From positions 1-50,739 of the forward strand of contig CASEFP010000176.1 in assembly GCA_949287225.1 (NCBI GenBank): 50,739 bases of DNA, written 5' to 3'. Position numbers and translations under genes: made by a program. Numbering within the stretch: the first letter of the stretch is position 1; each line of letters opens with the position of its first letter. This DNA comes from an uncultured Lentisphaeria bacterium. Lineage in GTDB: Bacteria > Verrucomicrobiota > Lentisphaeria > Victivallales > UBA1829. This document shows, piece after piece, positions 22,442-29,940 of the stretch. The notes beneath the pieces were generated by a model. The model did no database searches, was not told the DNA's origin, and was given only the letters and a program-made list of their open reading frames with translations.

Positions 22442-23470
22442 TCAGAGCAGCCCGGCCGTTTCGTCAAGCCCGAAGCGGATATTCAGATTCTGAACTGCCT
22501 GTCCGGAAGCACCCTTTGTCAGATTGTCGATCACGGAGCAGAGAATCAGATTGCCGGTATGATCGTCGAGAACAAAACCGATTTCACAGGAGTTCGTCAT
22601 CGTGACATGTTTAGTGTCCGGCAGTTTTCCCTTCGGCAGCACACGCACGAAACGCTCGTTTCCATAGGCTTTTTCATAAACTTCGGCAACGGCGTCCATC
22701 GAGCAGGCACCCGTCGCCTTGAGGATGATCGTTGAAAAGATACCCCGGTTCACCGGGACAAGATGCGGAATGAAATTCATCGCAAGCTCCGGAACACCTG
22801 CCGCGACAGCCAGTTCCTGCTCAATTTCAGGCAGATGGCGGTGGCGCACGATTCCATAGGCGCGGACGCTTTCATTGCATTCCGGGAATATGTAGGGCAG
22901 ATCGACCTTTCTGCCCGCTCCCGTCACGCCGCTGTCCGTGGAGACGATGATATTGTCATGGGAGGCCAGCCCCGCCGCCAGTATGGGCGCCGTCGGCAGA
23001 ATGATACTGGTCGGATAGCAGCCGGGACATGCAATCAGATCGGCAGTGCGGATCTGTTCGCGGTAACGCTCGGGCAGCCCGTAAACGGCTTTTTTCAGGA
23101 ATTCGGGCGCAGGATGATCAACCCCGTAGTATTCCTTGTATTTTGCAGTGGAGCGGATACGGAAGTCCGCACTGATGTCGATCACCTTCACACCGGCTTC
23201 GACCAGCGGCGCCGCATACTCCGCGGCAAGACCATGGGGCAGGGCGAGAAAGGCGACATCGCAGCTTTCGGAAATCGCCTTGACATCGGGCGCGGAAAAT
23301 TTGAGTTCATAATCGCTGAAGCGCGGGAAAATGTCGGAAATATTCTTTCCCGCCTCTTTTCTGGATGTAATGACGCGCAGATCAACCTCTGGATGCCGGA
23401 TCAGAAGCCGGATGAGTTCCTCTCCCGCATACCCCGAAGCTCCGATGATGGCCGCACGAACCTTAGACAT
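22442..23470 (-). CDS. argC: N-acetyl-gamma-glutamyl-phosphate reductase
   Basis: A 342-residue NADPH-dependent enzyme for the third step of arginine synthesis. The nucleotide-binding GASGYAGEELIRLL (10-23) and the active-site ACPGCYPTS with Cys151 are intact, as are STDSGVTGAGRK and the C-terminal DNLTKGASGQAVQNLN. The length is typical of the type 1 enzyme. A GGGAG site lies upstream of the ATG at 23470. The gene starts 72 bp after the rpsI terminator, so it probably has its own promoter; TACAAT on the minus strand (near 23525) is a possible -10, but no clear -35 is visible. Confidence 0.97.
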   Translation of the reverse strand: MSKVRAAIIGASGYAGEELIRLLIRHPEVDLRVITSRKEAGKNISDIFPRFSDYELKFSAPDVKAISESCDVAFLALPHGLAAEYAAPLVEAGVKVIDISADFRIRSTAKYKEYYGVDHPAPEFLKKAVYGLPERYREQIRTADLIACPGCYPTSIILPTAPILAAGLASHDNIIVSTDSGVTGAGRKVDLPYIFPECNESVRAYGIVRHRHLPEIEQELAVAAGVPELAMNFIPHLVPVNRGIFSTIILKATGACSMDAVAEVYEKAYGNERFVRVLPKGKLPDTKHVTMTNSCEIGFVLDDHTGNLILCSVIDNLTKGASGQAVQNLNIRFGLDETAGLL

Positions 23471-23542
23471 GATGACACCCCACTCCCGCCGGGCATTTCA
23501 GCCCGCGTCTTTCAGATGAAATTGTAAACAGTCGTAAAAAAG

Positions 23543-23572
23543 AAAAAAGGGGAAAGAACTTCTTCTTTCCCC
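23543..23572 (-). terminator. Rho-independent terminator after rpsI
   Basis: Perfect 10-bp stem GGGGAAAGAA/TTCTTTCCCC with a 4-nt loop (GAAG on the minus strand), followed by a run of T on the minus strand. Confidence 0.92.
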
Positions 23573-23591
23573 CGAATCGCCGTAAAAACGA

Positions 23592-23996
23592 TCAGCGCTT
23601 GGAGAACTGGAAGCGCTTTCTGGCGCCGGGCTGACCGGCTTTCTTGCGCTCTTTCTCTCTGGAGTCGCGCGTCAGCATCCCGCTGTTCTTGAGAACCGGG
23701 CGGAGAGACTCGTCAAACTTGATGAGGGCTCTGGCGATGCCGTGGCGGAGTGCGCCCGCCTGTCCGGTCTTGCCGCCGCCGGTGATGGTCGCGCTGACGT
23801 CAAGCGTATTGCCGAGTCCGGTCAGCGTAAGAGGCTGGAGGATGAATCCGCGGATCGCTTCGACGTTGAAATATTTGTCGAAGTTTTCACCGTTGACTTT
23901 AATTTTGCCGGAACCCTGGCAGACGCGAACTCTCGCGCTCGCGGTTTTTCTGCGTCCGGTGGCACCGATTTCAGATTTGGACATAGCTGCGTTCAT
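23592..23996 (-). CDS. rpsI: 30S ribosomal protein S9
   Basis: A 134-residue S9: GATGRRKTASARVRVCQGSG (12-31), then KVNGENFDKYF, and GGGKTGQAGALRHGIARAL, ending RKRFQFSKR, whose conserved basic C-terminal tail reaches the ribosomal P site. GGAG lies eight bases before the ATG at 23996; an ATG four codons later is the alternative. The order rplM-rpsI, 13 bp apart, is the universal bacterial arrangement. Confidence 0.98.
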   Translation of the reverse strand: MNAAMSKSEIGATGRRKTASARVRVCQGSGKIKVNGENFDKYFNVEAIRGFILQPLTLTGLGNTLDVSATITGGGKTGQAGALRHGIARALIKFDESLRPVLKNSGMLTRDSREKERKKAGQPGARKRFQFSKR

Positions 23997-24009
23997 TCAA
24001 AAATCTCCA

Positions 24010-24438
24010 TCAAAGTTTTACCGCTTCGGGATTCTGCGCCGCATGCGGATGCTCCGCACCGGCATAAACTTTCAGCTTGGCATACTGCGCCCGGCCGAGA
24101 CGGCCCTTGGGAAGCATGCCCCAGACGGCTTCGCGAATCATCAGTTCGGGTTTCTTCGCCCGGATCTCGCTGGCTTTTTTGAGCTTGTGCCCGCTGCGGT
24201 ATCCCGAGAAGGACTCATACATTTTCTTTTCATCCTTGGCGCCGGTCAGGAGGACTTTCTCCGCGTTGATCACGATCACGAAACAGCCGGTGTCAACATG
24301 CGGCGTATAGGTGGGACGGTCTTTGCCGCGAAGGGAATTCGCGATTTTCACTGCAAGACGGCCCAGGGGAACATCCGCCGCGTCGAAAAGGACGAACTTG
24401 CGCTCGATTTCGCCGGCTTTTGCCAGATACGTCTTCAT
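24010..24438 (-). CDS. rplM: 50S ribosomal protein L13
   Basis: A 142-residue L13, exactly the family length: KFVLFDAADVPLGRLAVKIA, LRGKDRPTYTPHVDTGCFVI and AVWGMLPKGRLGRAQYAKLK are all present. The start at 24438 has GGAGAAG upstream; an upstream in-frame ATG at 24528 would add 30 non-homologous residues. About 220 bp lie between it and the upstream terminator at 24660. That stretch has no gene and holds AT-rich promoter-like sequence near 24575-24600 and a leader of perhaps 130 nt, as expected for a ribosomal protein operon. Confidence 0.97.
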   Translation of the reverse strand: MKTYLAKAGEIERKFVLFDAADVPLGRLAVKIANSLRGKDRPTYTPHVDTGCFVIVINAEKVLLTGAKDEKKMYESFSGYRSGHKLKKASEIRAKKPELMIREAVWGMLPKGRLGRAQYAKLKVYAGAEHPHAAQNPEAVKL

Positions 24439-24659
24439 TTTTTCTTCTCCGCTTTCCAAAATTGCTTGAATTGAAGCTCTGTCTCTAAAAAAACACCTGC
24501 AACTCCGGAATTCATGCTGCCAGGCCATGAACGCCGGAACACCGGGCCGCGATCGGGAAATGCAGCCACGGAAATATATAATGTAACATCCGATTTGATT
24601 TTTTCAAGACACAGGAAAAGGAAAAGAGGATTTTTTCATCTGGAATTGTGCAGTTCAAT

Positions 24660-24690
24660 AAAAAAAGGTGAAGGCCTCTCGACCTCCACC
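24660..24690 (-). terminator. Terminator of the candidate small RNA
   Basis: On the minus strand GGTGGAGG (24683-24690) pairs with CCTTCACC (24667-24674), one mismatch, 8-nt loop, then seven T. Confidence 0.75.
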
Positions 24691-24798
24691 CCCACTTTTT
24701 TGATCTCCTTTTAGAGTCAGGAGAAGACTGTTCCGCCGACAGGCTCTCTCTAAAACCCGGCAACGGCCGCCGACCGGACCTCTCACAATCCAGTCTGC
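24660..24798 (-). ncRNA. Candidate small non-coding RNA, unnamed
   Basis: A segment of about 139 nt with its own promoter (24806-24833) and terminator (24660-24690) and no supported reading frame. The minus-strand transcript would contain a GC-rich hairpin CGGC/GCCG (about 24757-24771). TTTTAGAG and CTCTAAAA then form an 8-bp stem enclosing GAG/CTC and a CTGT/ACAG stem-loop. A purine-rich single-stranded stretch (AAAAAAGTGGGGG) and the terminator hairpin follow. It does not match 6S, SRP, RNase P or tmRNA by eye. It could be a regulatory RNA; sequence alone does not give a target. Confidence 0.5.
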
Positions 24799-24805
24799 AG
24801 TCAAC

Positions 24806-24833
24806 AATCTACATGTAAAAGCCCAAATGTCAA
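24806..24833 (-). promoter_or_regulatory. Promoter of the candidate small RNA
   Basis: Perfect TTGACA (24828-24833), a 16-bp spacer and TAGATT (24806-24811) on the minus strand. The predicted start is near 24798. It is downstream of tRNA-Gln and would not serve the tRNA. Confidence 0.6.
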
Positions 24834-25015
24834 ATCGCAGGAGGATCTTTTTTTCAATAATGTCACGAAAACAGAAAGCTTTCAGTGTATGCCGCCAGTC
24901 CGGAATCGCACCATCCCATGTTCAGTGTCTGACCAATGGAAAATTGAAGCGGCTCTTCAAATTCACGCCCCGTATCTTCAGAAACAACAGAGGTTTGACC
25001 GAGGAGAAAGAAAAG

Positions 25016-25089
25016 TGGCTGCCCGACCTGGACTCGAACCAAGACAAACTGAACCAGAATCAGTTGTGCTACCATTACACCATCGGGCA
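25016..25089 (-). tRNA. tRNA-Gln (anticodon CUG)
   Basis: The 74-nt cloverleaf has the acceptor stem TGCCCGA/TCGGGCA, a D-arm with AATGGTAGC, the anticodon stem ACTGA/TCAGT with loop TTCTGGT (anticodon CTG, reading CAG), and a T-arm containing GGTTCGAGTCC. CCA is encoded (25016-25018). It reads CAG, a frequent glutamine codon in these GC-rich genes. Confidence 0.96.
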
Positions 25090-25109
25090 AGGATTTTTAT
25101 GTTCCCTTT

Positions 25110-25137
25110 AATTTATTCAGTTTTTATTTTTTTTCAA
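25110..25137 (-). promoter_or_regulatory. Candidate promoter of tRNA-Gln
   Basis: Minus strand TTGAAA (25132-25137), a 16-bp spacer and TAAATT (25110-25115), about 20 bp before the tRNA's 5' end. Confidence 0.5.
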
Positions 25138-25140
25138 ATT

Positions 25141-25471
25141 GAAATCTGAAAAAAAACCTTTTTTTCTTTCCGTTTCCTCATGCCAGTCCCCGTTATCAAC
25201 GAAAATGAAATGAGAATTCATGGCGGATTTTCAATATACACTCTGCGCTGCGGGAAGTGTCCTGGAAGAAACGTTTCTGACCGAAAGCAGCCGCAGGAGT
25301 TCAGGAGAGCCGTCTCGGGTTAAAGACAACGTTTATGACCGCTTTGCAGGAACTGCGGGAAGACAGAAAAAAGAATTTCCGCCGGAACCGGATTCCACAA
25401 CCTGAAGCACAACATCTTCCGGAATTTCGTTGAAGGAAGGAAATATCCACCGCTTTGCTGCGGCATTCCGC
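25141..25471. other. Intergenic stretch without a supportable gene
   Basis: Short open frames exist here (for example from 25220, 61 codons) but lack ribosome binding sites and family resemblance. The one notable item is the perfect 12-bp palindrome AGAAACGTTTCT at 25267-25278, the kind of site LacI-type repressors use; no such regulator gene is adjacent. Confidence 0.6.
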
Positions 25472-25499
25472 TTGAAAAAAAGGTTTCCCGGAGTAATTT
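25472..25499 (+). promoter_or_regulatory. Promoter of the MFS transporter gene
   Basis: TTGAAA (25472-25477), a 16-bp spacer and TAATTT (25494-25499), with a predicted start near 25506 and a leader of about 30 nt. Confidence 0.55.
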
Positions 25500-25535
25500 A
25501 TCCGGAGTTTCAAACCATCCGGAACAGGAACTCTG

Positions 25536-26732
25536 ATGCGAATCATTTTTTATCTGCTGCCCTGTGTGATGAATATCATCATGGGACTTTTCTTCTTTAT
25601 CACGATGCGGCGCCTCGCAATCAGCGGAGCGGACTCTTTCGCCATTGCCGGAACAATGGCGGTCTGGGCGTTCATCTATGCGATTGTCTCGGCTCTGCTT
25701 GGCATTGTCCAGCGGAAGCACAACGCGACGAAATTCATTCTGGCCGGAGAGGGGATTCTGGCGCTTTCCATGCTCGGATTCCTGTTGTTCCCCGGTATGA
25801 ACGCGCAGTATTTATGGCTGTTCGGTTCAGGTATCGGCACCGCGATGTTTTTTGCGCCGTTCCAGGTGATTGTGAAAATGCTCGACCGGAATGAAAACGC
25901 GCCCGGATCCGTGGCGAAGACGGCGGCGTTCTATACCTTTTCGTGGAGTTTCGGCTTTGCCTCCGGACCGTTTATCGCCGCGATGATCTGGGGAATGCTC
26001 TCGCCTGAAAGCGGCTGGCGCACCTGCTACAAAATCAACCTTGCACTGATTCTGATTGTGAGCGCTTTTGTCTGGCTTCTCCACTGTTTTATCCGCAGAA
26101 AAAATGCCGGGGAAGAGTCTCCGATGGCATCCTTGTCCACTGCCGAGACGGAGAACAGCGGTTCCGGAGCACAGGAAAAACTGCCTGATCTGGCCATGCT
26201 CGGCTGGATCGTGGCGGGAACGGGATTCATCACCATCGCAATGCTGCGCACACAAATTCCCTACCGCTGCAATCTGCTGGAAATGTCAACCGCACAGCAG
26301 GGGATCATTCTTGCTGCGGTGAGCTACGTTCAGGCGTTTCTTGCGCTGAGTTTCTGGAAAAGCCGCCGCTGGATGTATCATCCGCTCCCGATTGCGCTTG
26401 CGGCCTGCTGCGGACTGGCTGCGCTGCTGCTTTTCGCCTTTACGCAATCCTATGGCGTTTATGTTTTCGCCGGGCTGCTTTACGGCTGCTATTCCGGCGG
26501 ATTCTGCTTCTTCTTTGCCTATCACTCTCTGGCGAATCCCGAAAAGAGCCACCGCTATGTTGCGGTCAACGAGGTGATCGTCGGGAGCACATCGGTCTTT
26601 GCTCCGCTCGGTTCCGGGCTTCTGGCGGATGCCGCCGGCAACAGCGCCGTGCCTTTTTTCGTCGGCGCATGTCTGATTGTTCTCGCCGTTCTTTACCAGA
26701 TTGCGGCGATGTGGCGTTACCGCAGTCTCTGA
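25536..26732 (+). CDS. MFS-type membrane transporter
   Basis: A 398-residue protein with about twelve transmembrane helices in two halves, split by a polar cytoplasmic loop near residues 185-218 (RRKNAGEESPMASLSTAETE). The first half has the MFS-like GIVQRKHNATK loop between helices 2 and 3 and SWSFGFASGPFIAAMIWGML. The second half has YGCYSGGFCFFFAYHSLANP. The substrate is not predictable; sugars are plausible given its glycan-using surroundings. AGGA precedes the ATG by seven bases. It has its own promoter and no co-directional partner. Confidence 0.85.
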   Translation: MRIIFYLLPCVMNIIMGLFFFITMRRLAISGADSFAIAGTMAVWAFIYAIVSALLGIVQRKHNATKFILAGEGILALSMLGFLLFPGMNAQYLWLFGSGIGTAMFFAPFQVIVKMLDRNENAPGSVAKTAAFYTFSWSFGFASGPFIAAMIWGMLSPESGWRTCYKINLALILIVSAFVWLLHCFIRRKNAGEESPMASLSTAETENSGSGAQEKLPDLAMLGWIVAGTGFITIAMLRTQIPYRCNLLEMSTAQQGIILAAVSYVQAFLALSFWKSRRWMYHPLPIALAACCGLAALLLFAFTQSYGVYVFAGLLYGCYSGGFCFFFAYHSLANPEKSHRYVAVNEVIVGSTSVFAPLGSGLLADAAGNSAVPFFVGACLIVLAVLYQIAAMWRYRSL

Positions 26733-26740
26733 TTCCTGAT

Positions 26741-26778
26741 AAAAAAAGACGGCCCCGCGGGAGGAGTCCGCGGAACCG
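26741..26778 (-). terminator. Rho-independent terminator after the sugar isomerase/epimerase gene
   Basis: Minus strand: 11-bp stem CGGTTCCGCGG/CCGCGGGGCCG with two G-T pairs, loop ACTCCTC, then TCTTTTTTT. Confidence 0.85.
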
Positions 26779-26815
26779 CCGAAAGGGGTCTGTATCTTTG
26801 ACGCGGAAGGAAGTG

Positions 26816-27682
26816 TCAGCCGATGTTGTGCGCCTTGAGGAAATCGACTGCCATCGTGATGTCCGCTTTCGGATTGTCTCCGACTTCGCGTTCAATCGTC
26901 AGGAAACCGTCATAGCCGATTGCCTTCAAAGCTGCGATGTATTCCGTCCAGTTGACCTGGCCCTGACCGAGAGCGACTTCACGGAACACCGGGCCGTCGC
27001 CCTTGCTCTGCTGTTCGGGCGGCGTCAGATCGTAGGTGTCCATGGAGCCGTAGACATCGGAAGGATTGCAGTCACGGAGATGAAGCCCGTCCTTCGCATG
27101 CGTATGAACAATATATTCCGCCAGCACGGGAACCGCTTCCGCGGGATTGATGTTCAGAACCATCGCCAGGTTTGCGGGGTCGAAATTCACGCCGATTCCT
27201 TTGCCGCCGGCGTTTTCAATAAACTTTTTGAGCCGGTCCGCCGGTTCCGGGCCGGTTTCGATCGCCAGTGTCACGTCATGCGCGGCGGCATAGGCGGCCA
27301 CTTCCCGTGCGGCGGCAAGCATCGTCTGATAGACGGGAGACTCTTCCCGGGTCGGGACAACGCCGATGTGAGTCGTCATGACATGGGTGTCGAAATCCGC
27401 GCAGATGTCGATGATCTGTTTGCTGAGGCGGATCCGCTCGGGATTGTCGGCGGCATCCTGAAAGCCATGCCCGCCGAGATCTCCGCAGATTGCGGAAACC
27501 TTGAGTCCGAGTTCGTCCAGGCGCTTTTTCAGTGCCGCGCGCTCTTCCTTCGTCATCGTGATCAGATTATGATCCTTGCAGACAGCATACATCTGAACAC
27601 CCTGCGCCCCGATTTTCGCGGCGGATTCAAAGGCGGTATACAACGGTTCGCGGAACGATTCGACAATGACACCGATTTTCAT
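26816..27682 (-). CDS. Sugar phosphate isomerase/epimerase (xylose isomerase-like TIM barrel)
   Basis: A 288-residue AP-endonuclease-2-type TIM barrel. Strand motifs include GAQGVQMYAV, KVSAICGDLGGHGF, DFDTHVMTTHIG, VTLAIETGPEPADRL with the metal-ligand Glu, GVNFDPANLAMV, IVHTHAKDG and GFLTIEREVGD with the second metal-ligand Glu. This is the pattern of divalent-metal sugar or inositol epimerases and isomerases; the specific substrate is unknown. AAGGAG lies eight bases before the ATG. A candidate promoter TTGCAA-17-TACTGT lies about 50 bp upstream of the start (weak -10). A terminator follows, so it is probably monocistronic. Confidence 0.88.
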   Translation of the reverse strand: MKIGVIVESFREPLYTAFESAAKIGAQGVQMYAVCKDHNLITMTKEERAALKKRLDELGLKVSAICGDLGGHGFQDAADNPERIRLSKQIIDICADFDTHVMTTHIGVVPTREESPVYQTMLAAAREVAAYAAAHDVTLAIETGPEPADRLKKFIENAGGKGIGVNFDPANLAMVLNINPAEAVPVLAEYIVHTHAKDGLHLRDCNPSDVYGSMDTYDLTPPEQQSKGDGPVFREVALGQGQVNWTEYIAALKAIGYDGFLTIEREVGDNPKADITMAVDFLKAHNIG

Positions 27683-27832
27683 GCGGGAAACTCCTTGTTC
27701 AATTTCAATTTGCTCTTACAGTAGTCTTACTAAACGGCTTTTGCAAGTCATTTTCCTGAAAAATCATGAAGAAAAAAACGCGGACATGAGAGATAGGAAA
27801 AAATGTTTTTTGCAACAGCAGTTTTCCGCAGA

Positions 27833-27861
27833 TTGATTTTATCCGATACCGGGATTATATT
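27833..27861 (+). promoter_or_regulatory. Promoter of the BASS transporter gene
   Basis: TTGATT (27833-27838), a 17-bp spacer and TATATT (27856-27861). The 17-mer TTCAACTTTTGGAAAGG at 27869-27885 just downstream is shared with the kdgK leader. Confidence 0.68.
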
Positions 27862-27899
27862 TTCTGTTTTCAACTTTTGGAAAGGAATGTGTTTCTGCC

Positions 27900-28868
27900 A
27901 TGATGAAATCGCTGATCCGTCCGCTGATGATCGCTGTCGCCTTTCTCGCGGGTTATTTCTGCCCCTGGGCACATGAATACAACTGGATGATCCGCATTCT
28001 CCTGATCATCATGCTCTATCTGGTCTGTCTCCAGGTGAAATTCAAACAGCTCCGGCCTCATTCCAGCCATTGGAAGATTCTTGCCTTCAATATTCTTGTC
28101 CCGTTGATTCTGTGGGGAATCCTGAAGCTCTGCGGGCAGGATGATTTCGCAAAAATCGCCTTTTTCACCGCGATCACGCCGACGGCGAACGCCGCGCCCG
28201 TCATCATCCGTTTTCTCGGCGGGAGTGTGAGTTATGTCGTGGCGGCCTTCATCATCACCAATCTCGGTGTAAGTATTGCTCTTCTCGGACTGCTTCCGCT
28301 GGTCACGGGGAATTTTTCGCTGGTGTTTTTCACGAACGTCGCCGTCAACCTGGCAGTCATCATCGGTGTTCCGATTGCCGCGGCGACGATTACGCGGATG
28401 TTCTTCCGAAACGCGAAGGAATGGCCTGCAAAACTTGCGAATTTCTCCTTTTTCCTCTGGGTGGTCACGCTGTTCATCATTGCCGGATCAGCTTCCTTTT
28501 TTATTCATCACAATCCGGAAATTTCACCGCTGGTTCTCCTTGAAATCGCTCTGACAAGTGCCTTTATCTGTGCGCTCAATTTTATCGGCGGACGGTTCAT
28601 GGGAGAGAAGCGCTACCGCCGGGAATCGAGCCAGTCGCTCGGGCAGAAGAATACAACCTTCACGATGTTTCTCGCGCTTCATTTCGCCAATCCCCTTGTC
28701 GCCATGGGGCCGACGTTCTACGTGCTCTGGCACAATCTCTGGAATGCCCTCCAGATGCTCCTGCATGACCGCCGGCATGTGAAAAAGATGCGGATGCGGC
28801 ACTTTTCGCAGAAGCCGTCTCCTCTCCGCAGTGTCGTTTCCGGCAATGGTGAATCCGGAGGAAAATAA
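27900..28868 (+). CDS. Bile acid:sodium symporter-family (BASS) transporter
   Basis: A 322-residue inner-membrane protein with about nine or ten helices. The crossover motifs are ITPTANAAPVIIRFLGGSVS (about 91-110) and, in the second half, SLGQKNTTFTMFLALHFANP followed by GPTFYVLWHNLWNA, characteristic of BASS and related sodium-coupled carriers of organic acids. The C-terminus is a basic cytosolic tail. There are two adjacent ATGs (27900, 27903) and the nearest purine-rich site (GGAAAGG) is about 14 bases away, longer than usual. ybaK follows after 4 bp. A shared leader with kdgK hints at a sugar-acid substrate, which is speculation. Confidence 0.82.
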   Translation: MMKSLIRPLMIAVAFLAGYFCPWAHEYNWMIRILLIIMLYLVCLQVKFKQLRPHSSHWKILAFNILVPLILWGILKLCGQDDFAKIAFFTAITPTANAAPVIIRFLGGSVSYVVAAFIITNLGVSIALLGLLPLVTGNFSLVFFTNVAVNLAVIIGVPIAAATITRMFFRNAKEWPAKLANFSFFLWVVTLFIIAGSASFFIHHNPEISPLVLLEIALTSAFICALNFIGGRFMGEKRYRRESSQSLGQKNTTFTMFLALHFANPLVAMGPTFYVLWHNLWNALQMLLHDRRHVKKMRMRHFSQKPSPLRSVVSGNGESGGK

Positions 28869-28872
28869 AGCA

Positions 28873-29352
28873 ATGAATGCCAAAAAAACCAATGCAATGC
28901 GTCTGCTGGACAATGCAAAGATCCCATACCGCCTGTTTGAATATCCCGTGGACGACGGATTGATCGACGCTCTTTCCATCGCCCGCAAGATCGGACAAAA
29001 TGCCGAGCAGGTTTTCAAGACGCTGGTGACGCAGTCCCCCTCGCAGGAACATTTCGTTTTTGTCGTTCCGGCGGGAACGGAACTGGATCTCAAGAAGGCC
29101 GCGAAAGTTTCCGGACAGAAGAGTATTGAAATGCTTCCCTCCCGTCAGCTCCTTCCTCTGACAGGCTATGTGCACGGCGGCTGTTCTCCCGTCGGCATGA
29201 AAAAGCCGTTCCGGACTTTCATCGACGAAACGGCAGTTCTCTACGATTATATTTGTGTCAGCGGCGGGAAAATCGGCACCAATCTTGCCGTGAATCCGGA
29301 AACGCTTGCAGCTTTCCTCCCTGCGGAGTTCGCCGATCTGACGAAAGAGTGA
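28873..29352 (+). CDS. ybaK: YbaK/EbsC-type Cys-tRNA(Pro) deacylase
   Basis: A 159-residue free-standing editing enzyme that hydrolyses cysteine wrongly attached to tRNA-Pro. Family segments: AKIPYRLFEYP near the start, IGQNAEQVFKTLVTQ with the catalytic lysine region, FVVPAGTELDLKKAAKVSGQ, LTGYVHGGCSPVGMKK and CVSGGKIGTNLAVNPE. The start at 28873 follows GGAGG by about 12 bases and keeps the expected length; the earlier frame overlaps the BASS gene end. It probably shares the BASS transcript and converges with lptE. Confidence 0.94.
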   Translation: MNAKKTNAMRLLDNAKIPYRLFEYPVDDGLIDALSIARKIGQNAEQVFKTLVTQSPSQEHFVFVVPAGTELDLKKAAKVSGQKSIEMLPSRQLLPLTGYVHGGCSPVGMKKPFRTFIDETAVLYDYICVSGGKIGTNLAVNPETLAAFLPAEFADLTKE

Positions 29353-29387
29353 TTCCTTCCGCCCTGTTCACGGGGGGAAACGGTTTC

Positions 29388-29915
29388 CTACCACGCCTCA
29401 GTTGTATATTCCACGATCAGATTCGCCATATTATAACAGGCCTGTGTCAGGCCGTTTTCCCGTCCGATGGCAGGGTCGGCGGTGAACTGATAGGTTGATG
29501 CTCCGGAGACTTTCCGCATCGGCACCAGCGGCTCGGCGGAACCGGGGATTGTTACCGTAAATTCCGCGTTGACCGTGATCTGGAATTCGGACGGGCGGAA
29601 GGTCATATCCTCATCGGTGCTCCGCCAGACAACGCCGGCATTTTTGATGCTCAGAATACGGCACTGCACAATGCAGTCCGCTTTTTCGGGGGTGGTGATT
29701 TTCAGACTGTTGTCAAACTGGAAGCGCTCGGCGATCTGTTTGCGCATGATGGCCGACGCCAGCACTTCACGCGTTTCGTTACGGACCTCGGCGATTGCCA
29801 CGGTTTTGATCTGCGGGTGCATCATCGAACCCATGTGATAACCGCAGGAGGACAGGAGCATCAACAGGAGAAATCCGGTAAAAGGGAGGAAAAATCTTTT
29901 CAGTTTTGCAGTCAT
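29388..29915 (-). CDS. lptE: LptE-like LPS-assembly lipoprotein
   Basis: A 175-residue lipoprotein: signal peptide with lipobox LSSC and Cys24, then CGYHMGS. This opening, followed by IKTVAIAEVRNETREVLASA and the late TQACYNMANLIVEY, fits the LptE/RlpB family that plugs the LptD barrel at the outer membrane. The start at 29915 keeps the signal peptide at the N-terminus; an upstream ATG at 29966 adds 17 residues from the bamD end. It follows bamD by 25 bp. LptD is not in the window. Confidence 0.82.
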   Translation of the reverse strand: MTAKLKRFFLPFTGFLLLMLLSSCGYHMGSMMHPQIKTVAIAEVRNETREVLASAIMRKQIAERFQFDNSLKITTPEKADCIVQCRILSIKNAGVVWRSTDEDMTFRPSEFQITVNAEFTVTIPGSAEPLVPMRKVSGASTYQFTADPAIGRENGLTQACYNMANLIVEYTTEAW

Positions 29916-29940
29916 TGTTGTTCCGCATTCCTTGGTTGAT

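Noticed and set aside
22102-22605. A 167-codon plus-strand frame across the cysteine protein and argC
   Set aside because: It overlaps two genes with clear families on the minus strand and contains no motif.
24512-24763. An 83-codon minus-strand frame between rplM and the candidate RNA
   Set aside because: It runs across the terminator at 24660-24690, has no binding site, and its protein is low-complexity.
24660-24798. Resemblance of the candidate RNA to a Cas9 guide RNA (GTTTTAGAG ... CTCTAAAA, then a terminal hairpin)
   Set aside because: There is no CRISPR array, cas gene or anti-repeat partner in the window, and an 8-bp match of this kind can arise by chance.
25220-25405. A 61-codon plus-strand frame upstream of the MFS gene
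   Set aside because: No ribosome binding site, no recognised family, and composition like the surrounding non-coding DNA.
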